This document shows, piece after piece, positions 1 to 9,600 of a DNA stretch of 49,515 nt. Numbering within the stretch: the stretch's first letter is position 1; every line of letters begins with the position of its first letter. Under the pieces are notes generated by a model, which had not been told where the DNA came from, searched no databases, and saw nothing but the letters and a program-made list of their open reading frames with translations. Origin of the DNA: an uncultured Bacteroides sp. (GTDB lineage Bacteria > Bacteroidota > Bacteroidia > Chitinophagales > Chitinophagaceae); the NCBI GenBank assembly GCA_902168085.1, contig CABHOP010000063.1, positions 1-49,515 of the forward strand, written 5' to 3'. A program made the position numbers and the translations under genes.

Positions 1-807
1 GATATACTGGTATGTGGTAGTGATGATGCAGGTAAGCTGCTTATGAAGCTGGATGCAAATGGCAATGTACTGTTCAGGAAAACGATGCAACAAGGCAGGG
101 CATATAAAATAATCAGGAGCCGCGATGATAACTTTTACTTGCTGGGCACGCACCATGCAAGTGCTATGGTGCTGAAAATAAATGCCGATGGCGATAGCTT
201 GTGGCAGGGCAATACAGACTTTAATACCGGCGGTAATGATAACCCGATAGATATTGTAGCATGTGGCAGTGGCGATGTGCTGGTGATGGGTACCGTAAGC
301 AACCCATCGCAGGTGGTATTGGCAAAAACAAATGATTATGGCGGGCCGCAGTTTCAGACAACGGTATCTACCAGCAACGAGATATATGATAATACCTACC
401 CATCGCAAAGCGTAGAGCTGGCAGAGGGTGCATTCATTACCTGCATCACTACGCAAACACCCATTGCACAAAGCTTTATAGTGAAGCACAACATACTGGG
501 GCAGGAGGCATGGAGGAAAGACCTGCCGTATAACTACGAAACACCTGGGCAGTATATGGCTATGGCTGTAAATAGCGATGGCGGCTTTACGGTTGCAGGA
601 AGTACGGATGGGAATAAACTGTTTGCTGTGCGCTATAATGCCAATGGCAACATCATGTGGCAGCAGCAGTATAACGATGAACGCAGCAAAGAAGTGCGCT
701 CCCTTTTATACGATGCACGCAGCAATGCCTATATCATTACCGGTAACATGGGTGCAGCGCAGTTCTTTACCTTCAGGATACATCCTGCTACGGGCAAGCC
801 GATGTAA
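1..807 (+). CDS. beta-propeller-like repeat protein, 3' part
   Basis: The frame is open from base 1, so the gene starts left of the window; the last 268 codons and a TAA stop are present. The protein is built of short repeats of the kind 'GGFTVAGSTDGNK ... VRYNANGNIMWQ', in which a Gly-rich strand is followed by a strand ending in W, as in the propeller-like proteins common in Bacteroidota. No catalytic motif, membrane segment or T9SS sorting domain is visible, and the C-terminus ends right after the last blade (FRIHPATGKPM). It is probably an exported or lipoprotein propeller, but the N-terminus that would show a signal peptide is missing. It converges on the GNAT gene with only 2 bases between the stops. 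The specific role is unknown. Confidence 0.8.
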   Translation, partial: DILVCGSDDAGKLLMKLDANGNVLFRKTMQQGRAYKIIRSRDDNFYLLGTHHASAMVLKINADGDSLWQGNTDFNTGGNDNPIDIVACGSGDVLVMGTVSNPSQVVLAKTNDYGGPQFQTTVSTSNEIYDNTYPSQSVELAEGAFITCITTQTPIAQSFIVKHNILGQEAWRKDLPYNYETPGQYMAMAVNSDGGFTVAGSTDGNKLFAVRYNANGNIMWQQQYNDERSKEVRSLLYDARSNAYIITGNMGAAQFFTFRIHPATGKPM

Positions 808-809
808 GG

Positions 810-1271
810 CTATACCTCCATCCACACCCTCAGCATATCGATTTTATAGCCCAGGCTTTTGTAAAAGGCTATGGCCGCTTCATTGAAATCGCGCACGGTA
901 AGGTCTATGCGATGTATGCCGCGTTGTTGTGCTGCTTCTTTTACCGTTTGCATCAATAATGTAGCAGCGCCACTGCGGCGATGTGCCGCATCTGTCATTA
1001 GCTGGTGCACATGCAGCGAATGTTGTGCATAACCAAAAGCATTTTCCGGCTTCTGAATAATTTGGGCCTGCAGGTAGCCTATGGGCGTTTCGCCCTTGTA
1101 TGCTGCCCAGTGCAGGTAGCTATCATCGGCCAGGCAGGTAAGAAAGTAATCAGTTATAGCCGCTTCATCGTATGGCTTATAGATACCGGGATAATGCTGC
1201 ACATGCAATTCCTGCAAGGGCCTGTTGAGCCTTGCCAGCAGTTGTGCATCATATATGTGCCGTATATCCAT
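810..1271 (-). CDS. GNAT family N-acetyltransferase
   Basis: A 153-residue protein with the GNAT acetyl-CoA fold. The acetyl-CoA pyrophosphate loop is seen near residues 93-103 as AAHRRSGAATLL (R/Q-x-x-G-x-A/G type), followed by the typical C-terminal strand and helix 'DLTVRDFNEAAIAFYKSLGYK'-like segment, where the N-E-x-A-x-x-F-Y-x-x-x-G-Y pattern is characteristic. The substrate cannot be told from sequence. The start ATG lies 2 bases after the panC stop, so it is almost certainly co-transcribed and translationally linked with panC, though a pantothenate role is not implied by that alone. Cytoplasmic; no signal peptide. Confidence 0.88.
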   Translation of the reverse strand: MDIRHIYDAQLLARLNRPLQELHVQHYPGIYKPYDEAAITDYFLTCLADDSYLHWAAYKGETPIGYLQAQIIQKPENAFGYAQHSLHVHQLMTDAAHRRSGAATLLMQTVKEAAQQRGIHRIDLTVRDFNEAAIAFYKSLGYKIDMLRVWMEV

Positions 1272-1273
1272 CT

Positions 1274-2125
1274 TTAGCCATTTACGGGCATATTATCTAT
1301 CAGGCGTATATCGCCCAGCCAGGCGGCTATAAGGGCTACCGTCTTGCGGTTGTTATCGTAGTTGTCCAGCAGTTCCAGCGTATCGGCATCTGCCAGTGCT
1401 ATATATTCGGGTTTAAAACCTTTATCTATCAGCAGGTCTTCGCATTCTTTCTGCACTATTTTAAAATCGCCCCCTTGCTGCCCTTTAGCCTGTATAGATA
1501 CCAGGCATTGGTAGATGATACCTGCCAATGCACGCTGTGGCTCTGTAAGGCGCCGGTTGCGGCTGCTCATGGCCAGGCCATCGGCCTCGCGCACGGTGGG
1601 GTTGATGATCATTTCGGCATGGCTGCCTGTTTGCTGCAGCAGGTTCCTTACTACCATACATTGCTGGTAGTCTTTTTGACCCATGTATAGTTTATCGGGC
1701 TTTACAATATCCAGCAGGCGGGCTACTACCTGCCCTACGCCTTTAAAATGGCCGGGGCGGCGGGCACCTTCCAGCACGGTATCGAGGTAGCCAAATTCAT
1801 AAACAGGCATGCTGTCCGTACCTTGGGGATACACTTCGTCTACCGGGGGCAGAAACAGCACATCACAGCCGGTGGCGGTCAGCATGGCTATATCGGCATC
1901 TACCGATGTGGGGTATTTCTGAAAATCAGCCTTATCGTTGAACTGTGTAGGGTTTACAAAGATGCTGGCAACAGTCATATGCCCATCCCTTTTAGCTGCG
2001 GCTACCAGGGCGGTGTGGCCACTGTGCAGGGCACCCATAGTAGGTATGAAGGCAACCGTACGGCCTGCCGCCCTGTTCTGCAACATAAATGACTGGATAT
2101 CAACAACTTTCTTAAATATTACCAT
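1274..2125 (-). CDS. panC: pantothenate synthetase (pantoate-beta-alanine ligase)
   Basis: PanC condenses pantoate with beta-alanine using ATP, the last step of pantothenate synthesis in the cytoplasm. The 283 residues match the usual length. Visible signatures are PTMGALHSGH (HIGH-like ATP site, about residues 28-37), SIFVNPTQFN (about 54-63), GQKDYQQ (about 149-155) and a KMSKS-like loop MSSRNRRL (about 186-193). It is transcribed away from the GT5-like gene, with about 116 bp between the two starts, and is followed after 2 bases by the GNAT gene. A panD gene is not in the window. Pairing of panC with a glycogen-synthase-like gene recurs in Bacteroidota as far as I recall. Confidence 0.96.
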   Translation of the reverse strand: MVIFKKVVDIQSFMLQNRAAGRTVAFIPTMGALHSGHTALVAAAKRDGHMTVASIFVNPTQFNDKADFQKYPTSVDADIAMLTATGCDVLFLPPVDEVYPQGTDSMPVYEFGYLDTVLEGARRPGHFKGVGQVVARLLDIVKPDKLYMGQKDYQQCMVVRNLLQQTGSHAEMIINPTVREADGLAMSSRNRRLTEPQRALAGIIYQCLVSIQAKGQQGGDFKIVQKECEDLLIDKGFKPEYIALADADTLELLDNYDNNRKTVALIAAWLGDIRLIDNMPVNG

Positions 2126-2177
2126 GATATTGTTTTATACCATTGCACGAAACAGCGGTTTGAATTTAATATTTTCG

Positions 2178-2185
2178 TAATTTTG
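2178..2185 (+). promoter_or_regulatory. candidate -7 box of the GT5-like gene
   Basis: TAATTTTG matches the Bacteroidota -7 consensus TAnnTTTG exactly and lies 56 bases before the start codon. A TTTG at 2159-2162 could be the upstream element, but the spacing (about 15 bp) is shorter than the usual 17-23. Confidence 0.45.
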
Positions 2186-2241
2186 CAGACAATTTCCCGA
2201 CAAGTTTATATTTTTTTCTTGTTTTAATCTAACACTAAAGC

Positions 2242-3066
2242 ATGTCTGTAGACAAAAAACGTGTTCTAATTGTAGCCAACGAACTTTCACCTTACATTGA
2301 ATTTACCGACTTTGCTCATATCCTGAACAAGCTGGCAGTAAAAACATTCGATTCCGGATTAGAAGTCCGCGTTATCATGCCGCGCTTTGGCACCATTAAC
2401 GAACGCCGACACCGCCTGCACGAGGTAGTGCGCCTGTCCGGTATCAACGTAATAATAGATAAAGACGATTACCCGCTTATAATAAAGGTAGCATCGCTGC
2501 CAAATGCCCGCCTGCAGGTTTACTTCATGGATAATGATGACTACTTCAAGCGCAAGACCCTTTTCCGCGATGAGCAGGAAAAATTCTACGATGACAATGC
2601 AGAACGCATGATATTCTTCTGCAAAAGTGCGCTGGAAACAGTTAAGAAATTTGGATGGCCACCGCACGTTATCCATTGCCACGGGTGGATGACATCGCTG
2701 ATGCCGGCCTACCTGAAGACGGCTTATAAAAAAGAGCCTGTATTCAGCTATTCTAAAGTGATATATACGGCACAAAACGCACAGTTTGACGAGGTGCTGA
2801 ACCCATCTTTTGTAAAAAAAGCATTGATAAGCGCCGACATTAAAGAGAAAGACCTGGAAGCTTACAAGGAAGGTACCGCCGATGCCCTGACACTGGGCGC
2901 CAGCAAGTATGCCGATGTAGTGATACATGGCAGCGATGACCTGAGCCAAAAACTGGTGGATGAAATAAAGCCCAGCCGTTACAAAAAGGTGGTGAAATAT
3001 GACGAAGCATGGAAAGAGGATGTAAGCCAGCTGCTGGACCTTTATAAAAGCTTAACAGAGTCTTAG
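2242..3066 (+). CDS. short glycogen/starch synthase-like (GT5 N-terminal domain) protein
   Basis: The 274 residues align with the N-terminal Rossmann domain of GT5 glycogen synthases: VLIVANELSPYI at residues 8-19, EVRVIMPRFG at 41-50, a HCHGW motif in place of the usual HAHDW, and KVIYTAQNAQF for the 'TIHN' strand. Real GlgA enzymes are about 470 residues with a second GT-B domain, which is absent here. The KTGGL loop that binds ADP-glucose is replaced by E20-F-T-D-F at the same alignment position, so the catalytic/substrate lysine is missing. I infer a non-catalytic or differently active protein rather than a true synthase. It leads the rightward block DUF4270-glmS, divergent from panC. Automatic annotation would probably read 'glycogen/starch synthase'. 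Confidence 0.85.
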   Translation: MSVDKKRVLIVANELSPYIEFTDFAHILNKLAVKTFDSGLEVRVIMPRFGTINERRHRLHEVVRLSGINVIIDKDDYPLIIKVASLPNARLQVYFMDNDDYFKRKTLFRDEQEKFYDDNAERMIFFCKSALETVKKFGWPPHVIHCHGWMTSLMPAYLKTAYKKEPVFSYSKVIYTAQNAQFDEVLNPSFVKKALISADIKEKDLEAYKEGTADALTLGASKYADVVIHGSDDLSQKLVDEIKPSRYKKVVKYDEAWKEDVSQLLDLYKSLTES

Positions 3067-3103
3067 TATTTCTTTTATCACTTTCGCTGAAAATAACCTC
3101 CAG

Positions 3104-4507
3104 TTGAAAAAACAGTTTTTTAACCTCGTATCTGCATTGACGGTAACAAGCCTTGCTATCTTCAATACCGGGTGCAAAGAGGATACTATTATAAAGGCCA
3201 ATATAGCGCCCGTTGCCGATGATATTTATTCCAACGTCATTGGTGATACCCTAACGCTGATAACCAAAACGGTAATAGACGATTCTATCGTTACCAGCTT
3301 CAGCTCCAGCAGCACACCGGTGATACACGGGCTGGGCACAGTGAACGACCCGTTATTCGGCCGCAGCAACTGGGGTATCTATACACAGTTTTTGCCAACA
3401 GCCAATAACCTCAGCATACCTACGCCGGACTCTGCCGTACTGATACTGCCTTATTATGGTTTCACCTGGGGCGATACGCTGAGCAGCAGTGCACCTTCTA
3501 CGCAAAGCTTTACCGTGTACCGGGTAACGGACCCGATGAGTAAAGACAGCATCTACTACAGCAAATCTTATAAAAACGTAGACTGGAACAACCCGGTTAG
3601 TGACCCTACTTCGGTTAATGTTCTTGGCCTGAAGTACGATACACTGAAAATAGCAGGCTCGGTACGCAGCCCGCACCTGCGCATAAAACTGAAAGCATCA
3701 TTTGCTGCCGAACTGGTAGCTGCTGCAGCCAGCTCTAATAACAGTGCAGACTTCCTGGATAAGATAAAAGGTATTTATATAGGCCCATCGGACACCAGCA
3801 ATGGCAGCCTGCGTACGGTGCCCTACTTTTTCCTGAATGGTAACTCTGATTACAACAGGGCATCTATAGCGCTGTATTATTCAGAAAACGGCAATACCAA
3901 ACCTGATAGTATAAAAACAGCCTTCCTGAACTTTGTATATACCGACTGTGCGCACTTTAACCGCATTACGCGCAACTATACGGGTTCGTGGGCCAATAAC
4001 TATATACAATCTACCGCCGTATCCGATTCCATCATACTGGTGCAGAATGAGCCGGGCGCATCGCTGGATATACGCATACCGTACATCAAAAACCTGCCGA
4101 ATGCCATTATTAACAAGGCACAACTGGTTATCACCCAAATAAAAATGAATGACGAGTCGGACAAATTCACTGCGCCATCGCGCCTGTACCCTGTGGGTGT
4201 AGATGCTAACGGTGCAGCTTATACCATTAAGGACCGTGAACCGGTTGAAAGTTCAGGCCCACTCGATTTTATAGACGGTACCCGCAGAGATGTGACCTTA
4301 CCGGATGGCACACAGGCTTCTCAATATTACATTAATATACCACGTGAGGTTCAAAAAGCTATTTTGAACAAAGCAGATGAATTACATTTGCGTATAAACG
4401 GTACGGTGACTTACCCCGGTGCGTACAGGCTGATAGCAGGCGGAAAGAAACATAGTAACAGCATGTACCGTATAAGGCTCAATATATCATACTCCAAAAT
4501 AAACTAA
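3104..4507 (+). CDS. DUF4270 family lipoprotein
   Basis: A 467-residue exported lipoprotein. The start is TTG; the N-terminus MKKQFFNLVSALTV is followed by a hydrophobic stretch and a lipobox ending NTGC-K (cysteine at about residue 24), so the mature protein should be lipidated. The body fits the Bacteroidota DUF4270 family, seen in the 'LGTVNDPLFGRSNWGIYTQF' region near residues 77-96 and the beta-rich rest with a C-terminal strand RIRLNISYSKIN. Function of the family is unknown; a surface role is inferred. It lies 37 bases after the GT5-like gene and only 14 bases before glmS, so the three are likely one operon. Confidence 0.88.
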   Translation: MKKQFFNLVSALTVTSLAIFNTGCKEDTIIKANIAPVADDIYSNVIGDTLTLITKTVIDDSIVTSFSSSSTPVIHGLGTVNDPLFGRSNWGIYTQFLPTANNLSIPTPDSAVLILPYYGFTWGDTLSSSAPSTQSFTVYRVTDPMSKDSIYYSKSYKNVDWNNPVSDPTSVNVLGLKYDTLKIAGSVRSPHLRIKLKASFAAELVAAAASSNNSADFLDKIKGIYIGPSDTSNGSLRTVPYFFLNGNSDYNRASIALYYSENGNTKPDSIKTAFLNFVYTDCAHFNRITRNYTGSWANNYIQSTAVSDSIILVQNEPGASLDIRIPYIKNLPNAIINKAQLVITQIKMNDESDKFTAPSRLYPVGVDANGAAYTIKDREPVESSGPLDFIDGTRRDVTLPDGTQASQYYINIPREVQKAILNKADELHLRINGTVTYPGAYRLIAGGKKHSNSMYRIRLNISYSKIN

Positions 4508-4521
4508 ACTCATAATACACT

Positions 4522-6360
4522 ATGTGCGGTATTGTTGGTTACATCGGTAAGAAAGAAGCATTTCCCATACTACTGAAAGGACTAAAACGTTTGGAATACC
4601 GCGGCTACGACAGCGCCGGTATTGCATTGCTGAATGGCGACCTGAGCGTTTATAAAAAAGCGGGCAAGGTAAGCGAGCTGGAAAAAGTAACCGACGGGGC
4701 GCACGTAAGTGCCAACATAGGCATAGGCCATACCCGCTGGGCTACGCATGGCGAGCCTAACGATATGAACGCCCACCCGCATCTTTCCCAATCGGGCAAC
4801 CTGGCTATTATACACAATGGCATTATTGAAAACTACGCATCTATAAAATCGGAACTGCAAAAGCGTGGTTACGTTTTTCATTCAGATACCGATACCGAGG
4901 TACTGATAAACCTGATAGAAGAAGTATGGAGGCAGGACAAAACGACACTGGAAGATGCCGTGCGTGTAGCGCTGAACGAAGTAGTAGGTGCCTACGCCAT
5001 TGTAGTATTGGATAAAAACAACCCCAACCAGCTGATAGCCGCCCGTAAAGGCAGCCCGCTGGTAATAGGTGTGGGCGAGGATGAATTTTACATCGCATCG
5101 GATGCATCGCCCATAATAGAATATACCAAGAACGTAGTGTATCTGGACGACCAGGAGTACGGCGTGGTAAACCGCGATGGTAGCTTTACCATTAAAACAC
5201 TGGGCAATGTAACTAAATCGCCGGCTGTGAAAACGCTGGAGATGAGCCTGGAAGCGATAGAGAAAGGTGGCTTTGAACACTTCATGCTGAAAGAGATATA
5301 CGAGCAGCCAAAGGCGATAGAAGATAGCCTGCGTGGCCGTATGAATGCACAGGAAGGCTGGATAAAAATGGGTGGCCTCAGTGAATACTTGAGCCGTATA
5401 GATAAAGCAGACCGCTTTATTGTAACAGCCTGCGGCACATCGTGGCACAGCGGCCTGATAGGCGAATACCTGATAGAAGACCTGGCACGTGTGTCGGTAG
5501 AAGTAGAATATGCTTCGGAATTCCGCTACCGCAACCCGATAATAAGTGAAAAAGATGTAGTACTGGCCATATCGCAATCGGGCGAAACGGCAGATACACT
5601 GGCTGCTATAGAGCTGGCCAAAGAGCGCCAGGCGCTGATATACGGCATCTGCAATGTGATAGGCTCATCCATAGCACGTACATCGCATGCGGGTTCTTAT
5701 ACACACGCAGGGCCTGAAATAGGTGTAGCATCTACCAAAGCCTTTTCTACACAGATATGTATGCTGACGCTCATTGCCCTGCAAATAGCGCAGCAAAAAG
5801 GCACCATACCTACCTCTAAACTGCGCGCGATACTGTACGAGCTGGAGAACATTCCTAAAAAGATAGAAGAAACACTGAAGCTGGATGCACAGATAAAAGA
5901 ACTGGCAGCCATCTATAAAGATGCTACCAACTTCCTGTACCTGGGCAGGGGCTATAACTTCCCCGTGGCGCTGGAAGGTGCGCTGAAGCTGAAAGAAATA
6001 TCTTATATACACGCTGAGGGCTACCCTGCTGCCGAAATGAAGCACGGCCCTATAGCGCTGATAGATGAGGAAATGCCCGTGGTGTTCCTGGCTACGAACC
6101 AGAGTGCGTACGAGAAAATAGTATCGAACGTGCAGGAGGTGAAGGCAAGGAAAGGCAAGATAATAGCGGTGGTAAACAAAGGCGATACACAAATACGTGC
6201 ATTGGCCGACCATATAATAGAAGTGCCTGAAACAGAAGAAGTATTATCTCCGCTGGTAACGATAGTGCCACTGCAACTGCTGGCCTACCACATCGCCATT
6301 ATGCGTGGCTGCAATGTAGACCAGCCGCGAAACCTGGCGAAGTCTGTAACGGTAGAATAA
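4522..6360 (+). CDS. glmS: glutamine-fructose-6-phosphate aminotransferase (isomerizing)
   Basis: GlmS makes glucosamine-6-phosphate from fructose-6-phosphate and glutamine, the entry to peptidoglycan and LPS amino sugars. The 612 residues are full length. The N-terminal class II glutaminase begins MCGIVGYIG, so Cys2 becomes the catalytic N-terminal Cys after Met removal; HTRWATHGEP and HNGIIENY follow. Two SIS domains come next, with TACGTSWHSG near residue 304 and SQSGETADT near 352, and the typical end VDQPRNLAKSVTVE. Start is directly after the DUF4270 gene. No glmS ribozyme is expected or seen. A hairpin 22 bases after the stop probably ends the transcript. Confidence 0.98.
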   Translation: MCGIVGYIGKKEAFPILLKGLKRLEYRGYDSAGIALLNGDLSVYKKAGKVSELEKVTDGAHVSANIGIGHTRWATHGEPNDMNAHPHLSQSGNLAIIHNGIIENYASIKSELQKRGYVFHSDTDTEVLINLIEEVWRQDKTTLEDAVRVALNEVVGAYAIVVLDKNNPNQLIAARKGSPLVIGVGEDEFYIASDASPIIEYTKNVVYLDDQEYGVVNRDGSFTIKTLGNVTKSPAVKTLEMSLEAIEKGGFEHFMLKEIYEQPKAIEDSLRGRMNAQEGWIKMGGLSEYLSRIDKADRFIVTACGTSWHSGLIGEYLIEDLARVSVEVEYASEFRYRNPIISEKDVVLAISQSGETADTLAAIELAKERQALIYGICNVIGSSIARTSHAGSYTHAGPEIGVASTKAFSTQICMLTLIALQIAQQKGTIPTSKLRAILYELENIPKKIEETLKLDAQIKELAAIYKDATNFLYLGRGYNFPVALEGALKLKEISYIHAEGYPAAEMKHGPIALIDEEMPVVFLATNQSAYEKIVSNVQEVKARKGKIIAVVNKGDTQIRALADHIIEVPETEEVLSPLVTIVPLQLLAYHIAIMRGCNVDQPRNLAKSVTVE

Positions 6361-6381
6361 CCATACTTAAAACACAAAAAA

Positions 6382-6410
6382 GAAGCCGCAATTATTTATA
6401 TTGCGGTTTC
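6382..6410 (+). terminator. hairpin after glmS
   Basis: GAAGCCGCAAT (6382-6392) pairs with ATTGCGGTTTC (6400-6410), 11 bp with one G-U. The tail is only weakly U-rich, so termination may be partial and metK may be partly read through. Confidence 0.5.
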
Positions 6411-6444
6411 TCCAATTATAGTTCAACATAAATACAAAGATTAA

Positions 6445-7758
6445 ATGCCTTATTTATTCACTTCAGAGTCTGTATCAGAAGGACATCCTGATAAAGTAGC
6501 AGACCAGATTTCAGATGCACTTGTAGACAATTTCCTGGCTTGGGACCCCAATTCTAAAATAGCCTGCGAAACGCTGGTAACTACCGGGCAGGTAGTATTG
6601 GCGGGCGAAGTAAAATGCAATACATACATAGACGTACAAACAATTGCACGCGAGGTGATAGCTAAAATAGGCTATACGAAGAGCGAATATATGTTTGAAG
6701 CACACTCTTGCGGTGTTCTGTCTGCCATACACGAGCAGTCTCCTGACATCAACCAGGGTGTAGATAAAAAGAAGAAAGAAGACCAGGGTGCCGGCGACCA
6801 GGGTATGATGTTTGGCTATGCTACCAACGAAACGGCCAACTATATGCCACTGGCACTGGATATGGCACACCTGCTGCTGCGCGAGCTTTCTGCCATCCGC
6901 CGCGAAGGTAAACAAATGAAATACCTGCGCCCCGATGCTAAAAGCCAGGTAACACTGGAATACAGCGATGATAATAAACCTGTGCGCATAGATGCCATCG
7001 TTATCTCTACACAGCACGACGATTTTGCGGATGAGAAGAAGATGCAGGAGACTATTACAAGGGATGTAAAGAATATACTGATACCACGTGTTATCAAAGT
7101 ATATCCTCAATACAAGCACCTGTTTAATAACAAGATTGCTTACCACATCAACCCTACGGGTAAGTTCGTGATTGGTGGCCCGCACGGTGATACCGGTCTT
7201 ACCGGCCGTAAGATCATCGTAGATACATATGGTGGTAAAGGTGCACACGGCGGTGGTGCCTTCAGCGGTAAAGACCCGAGCAAGGTAGACCGTAGCGCTG
7301 CCTATGCTACGCGCCACATAGCTAAAAACCTGGTAGCTGCCGGTGTATGCGATGAGGTGCTGGTACAGGTATCGTACGCTATTGGTGTAGCTAAACCAAT
7401 GGGTATCTATGTAAATACACATGGCACTGCTAAGGTGAACATGAATGATGGCGAGATAGCCAGGATAGTGGAGCAAGTGTTTGACATGCGTCCTTACTTT
7501 ATAGAACAACGCCTGAAACTGCGCCAGCCTATGTATAGCGAATGTGCTGCTTATGGCCACATGGGCCGCGAACCACAAACGGTAACTAAAACATTCAGGT
7601 CGGCCGATGGTAAGAGCAAGAATGTGAAGGTAGAACTGTTTACCTGGGAGAAGCTGGACTATGTAGATAAGGTAAAGAAAGCCTTCAACATAGGTAAGAT
7701 AAAAGCTACCAATGGCGCTGTAGTAAAAACGAAAAAGAAAGCTGCTGTAATGGCTTAG
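6445..7758 (+). CDS. metK: S-adenosylmethionine synthase
   Basis: MetK forms SAM from methionine and ATP. Signatures: the start [17 protein letters not shown] with the catalytic His of [17 protein letters not shown] (family signature 1, about residues 112-123), and [19 protein letters not shown] (signature 2, about 270-288). The 437 residues exceed the about 385 of the E. coli enzyme, the excess including a basic tail ending [12 protein letters not shown]. Its 5' leader (84 bases) holds only the glmS hairpin; I see no SAM riboswitch. It is closed by a 15-bp perfect terminator. Probably its own transcription unit or partial read-through from glmS. Confidence 0.98.
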   Translation: MPYLFTSESVSEGHPDKVADQISDALVDNFLAWDPNSKIACETLVTTGQVVLAGEVKCNTYIDVQTIAREVIAKIGYTKSEYMFEAHSCGVLSAIHEQSPDINQGVDKKKKEDQGAGDQGMMFGYATNETANYMPLALDMAHLLLRELSAIRREGKQMKYLRPDAKSQVTLEYSDDNKPVRIDAIVISTQHDDFADEKKMQETITRDVKNILIPRVIKVYPQYKHLFNNKIAYHINPTGKFVIGGPHGDTGLTGRKIIVDTYGGKGAHGGGAFSGKDPSKVDRSAAYATRHIAKNLVAAGVCDEVLVQVSYAIGVAKPMGIYVNTHGTAKVNMNDGEIARIVEQVFDMRPYFIEQRLKLRQPMYSECAAYGHMGREPQTVTKTFRSADGKSKNVKVELFTWEKLDYVDKVKKAFNIGKIKATNGAVVKTKKKAAVMA

Positions 7759-7777
7759 GCTTTTGAAGGATATGATA

Positions 7778-7810
7778 AAAAAATCCCTCGCATGGTGCGA
7801 GGGATTTTTT
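7778..7810 (+). terminator. intrinsic terminator of metK
   Basis: Perfect 15-bp stem (7778-7792 with 7796-7810), 3-base loop, and a T run within and after the right arm. It starts 20 bases after the metK stop. Confidence 0.92.
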
Positions 7811-8045
7811 ATTTAGGTAATATGCCGTTAACATCTTCTTTGAAGGCATATACTTATATTTATATCACCAACTATCTAAACACTAAACCATGAAACCATT
7901 ACACACTACTGCTGCTGCAGCAGCTTATTGCAACATCTTTATATTTCCCCTTTTCTCTTATTGTTGCCTGCATCTTTACCGAAAGCAGTAACCCTTTTTT
8001 TACAGCTACGCATTTCTTTTTTTTCACCTTTAAATACTCACAAAC
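7811..8045. other. intergenic region before T9SS gene
   Basis: AT-rich leader without a convincing gene. A 33-codon frame at 7890-7991 (+), starting MKPLHTTAAAAAY, covers a CTG/CAG palindrome near 7910-7925; its start resembles an export signal but it has no downstream support, so it may be a leader or chance. Confidence 0.4.
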
Positions 8046-9575
8046 ATGAGACAACTATTGTTGTTGGCTGCTATGGCAGCGAGCGTGCATGTATCTGCAC
8101 AGAAATTTAGTACTGCACCAGGTGGTACAACCTGTGCAACAGGCTTTGCCAGACCATGTAGTGGAGGAACTATTCCCGATGGATATTCTTACACGGACGA
8201 TGGCTCGGGAACTTACTATTTGCAAGATCCATTACCATTAGATGTACATGGAACGGATGGACCTACACGAAACGAAATTTACACTGTTGGTTATGAATTT
8301 GGAACTACTTATCAAGCTTACTTCACCCGTAGAGATGCCACTACCGGCCAAATTACCCAAATGTTGAAATGGGGGCCATATGGACAAGACGCCATAGCGA
8401 GGGCTGTAACTTACGACAATAACAATGACAGGCTTTATATAGTGGGTGTCGAAGCTGTTTCTAATGTTACACCACCACAAGGATATTTGAAGAGGTTTAA
8501 TTATACACCGCCCGGAAGTTTTTCTTCGACTTATTACTTCCCAAATACTCTAGCGGGACCAGTAGATGTTTTGGTGGATGGTAATGGCGACGTATATGTA
8601 TTATGTATTCAAAATGGAGGTGGCTTCTTAGTATATAAGTATACTTTTAACGGTATACTATTAAGCACACTATCCTCATCTTCTATTACAGGCTTTTCTA
8701 CAGCGCAGCCATGGGAGATGGAATATGACAATACCGGTAACATCTACATATGCGGCAAGCTTGGCACTTCTGCTTTTATTTGTGGGATTGATCAAAGCCT
8801 TACTGTTCTAGGTACAGGAACAGATGCTACAAGTTCTGCAGGATATACAGCTATAGAAATTGATAACAGTGGTAATTTATTCGCTGTTGGCGGTGCGTCC
8901 TCACCCGGCGGTATCAATGCAAGCTGGGCAGAATGGGATGTTAATTCAGGTACATATAGCATTAACTATACAGGAACTGAGCCTACAGCAGGCTCCATTT
9001 ATGATGTATTAATAGACCCTAATAACCGTCATACAGTATTAGTGGATGATAAAATAACTGAGATAACAGCAACGAACACGTTAGACTTGCTTACAAATCA
9101 CGGTACACTTCCTAGTTTTATGGGCGCTGTTTATTTTGGTAATATGCATAGAAATGTAACCGATGGCAGCTATTTGGTATGCGCTCTAAATAACAATGTC
9201 AGTGGGCCACCGCCTTTTTATCCTAGAGAATATGTAGCTAAATTTAACTATCCTGGTGGCCCTACAGGTTCTTTAGGTGCTAATCCGTGGATAGGTTACG
9301 AAAATAAAAGCACTACTGCTATAAGTTCATTAGAAAAAGATAACAGCATCGTTCTGCATCCTAACCCTGCTGCTAACAGGCTGTCTATTGACCTGAAGGG
9401 TAATGATGCGGATAACTATCGTATCATCAATAATATGGGCCAGATGGTAAGCAGAGGGTATATGCTTGCACCGAGAGCTACTATTGATGTGAGCATGTTG
9501 CAACCGGGGCAATATTACCTGCAACTGCTGAACAATACGCAAACGGTCAATACACAAACATTTACCAAGCAATAG
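8046..9575 (+). CDS. T9SS type A sorting domain-containing protein
   Basis: A 509-residue secreted protein. Residues 1-18 (MRQLLLLAAMAASVHVSAQ) are a signal peptide with an A-x-A/Q cleavage pattern. The middle is a run of propeller-like strands of the kind 'YDNTGNIYICGKLG', 'IDNSGNLFAVGGAS', so a beta-propeller passenger is likely. Residues about 435-509 are the T9SS sorting domain, starting IVLHPNPAANRLSI and ending TQTFTKQ, which directs export across the outer membrane and attachment or release at the surface. The passenger part has more A/T-ending codons by eye than the sorting domain, suggesting module joining. Ligand unknown. It converges on the next gene, sharing a bidirectional terminator. 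Confidence 0.88.
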   Translation: MRQLLLLAAMAASVHVSAQKFSTAPGGTTCATGFARPCSGGTIPDGYSYTDDGSGTYYLQDPLPLDVHGTDGPTRNEIYTVGYEFGTTYQAYFTRRDATTGQITQMLKWGPYGQDAIARAVTYDNNNDRLYIVGVEAVSNVTPPQGYLKRFNYTPPGSFSSTYYFPNTLAGPVDVLVDGNGDVYVLCIQNGGGFLVYKYTFNGILLSTLSSSSITGFSTAQPWEMEYDNTGNIYICGKLGTSAFICGIDQSLTVLGTGTDATSSAGYTAIEIDNSGNLFAVGGASSPGGINASWAEWDVNSGTYSINYTGTEPTAGSIYDVLIDPNNRHTVLVDDKITEITATNTLDLLTNHGTLPSFMGAVYFGNMHRNVTDGSYLVCALNNNVSGPPPFYPREYVAKFNYPGGPTGSLGANPWIGYENKSTTAISSLEKDNSIVLHPNPAANRLSIDLKGNDADNYRIINNMGQMVSRGYMLAPRATIDVSMLQPGQYYLQLLNNTQTVNTQTFTKQ

Positions 9576-9600
9576 GCTTTTAAGCATCTTGCTAAAAACA

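Noticed and set aside
6361-6444. SAM riboswitch before metK
   Set aside because: Only one hairpin that fits a glmS terminator; no conserved multi-helix core is present in 84 bases.
6511-7578. 355-codon leftward frame over metK
   Set aside because: Shadow of metK; low-complexity aromatic composition, no family signature.
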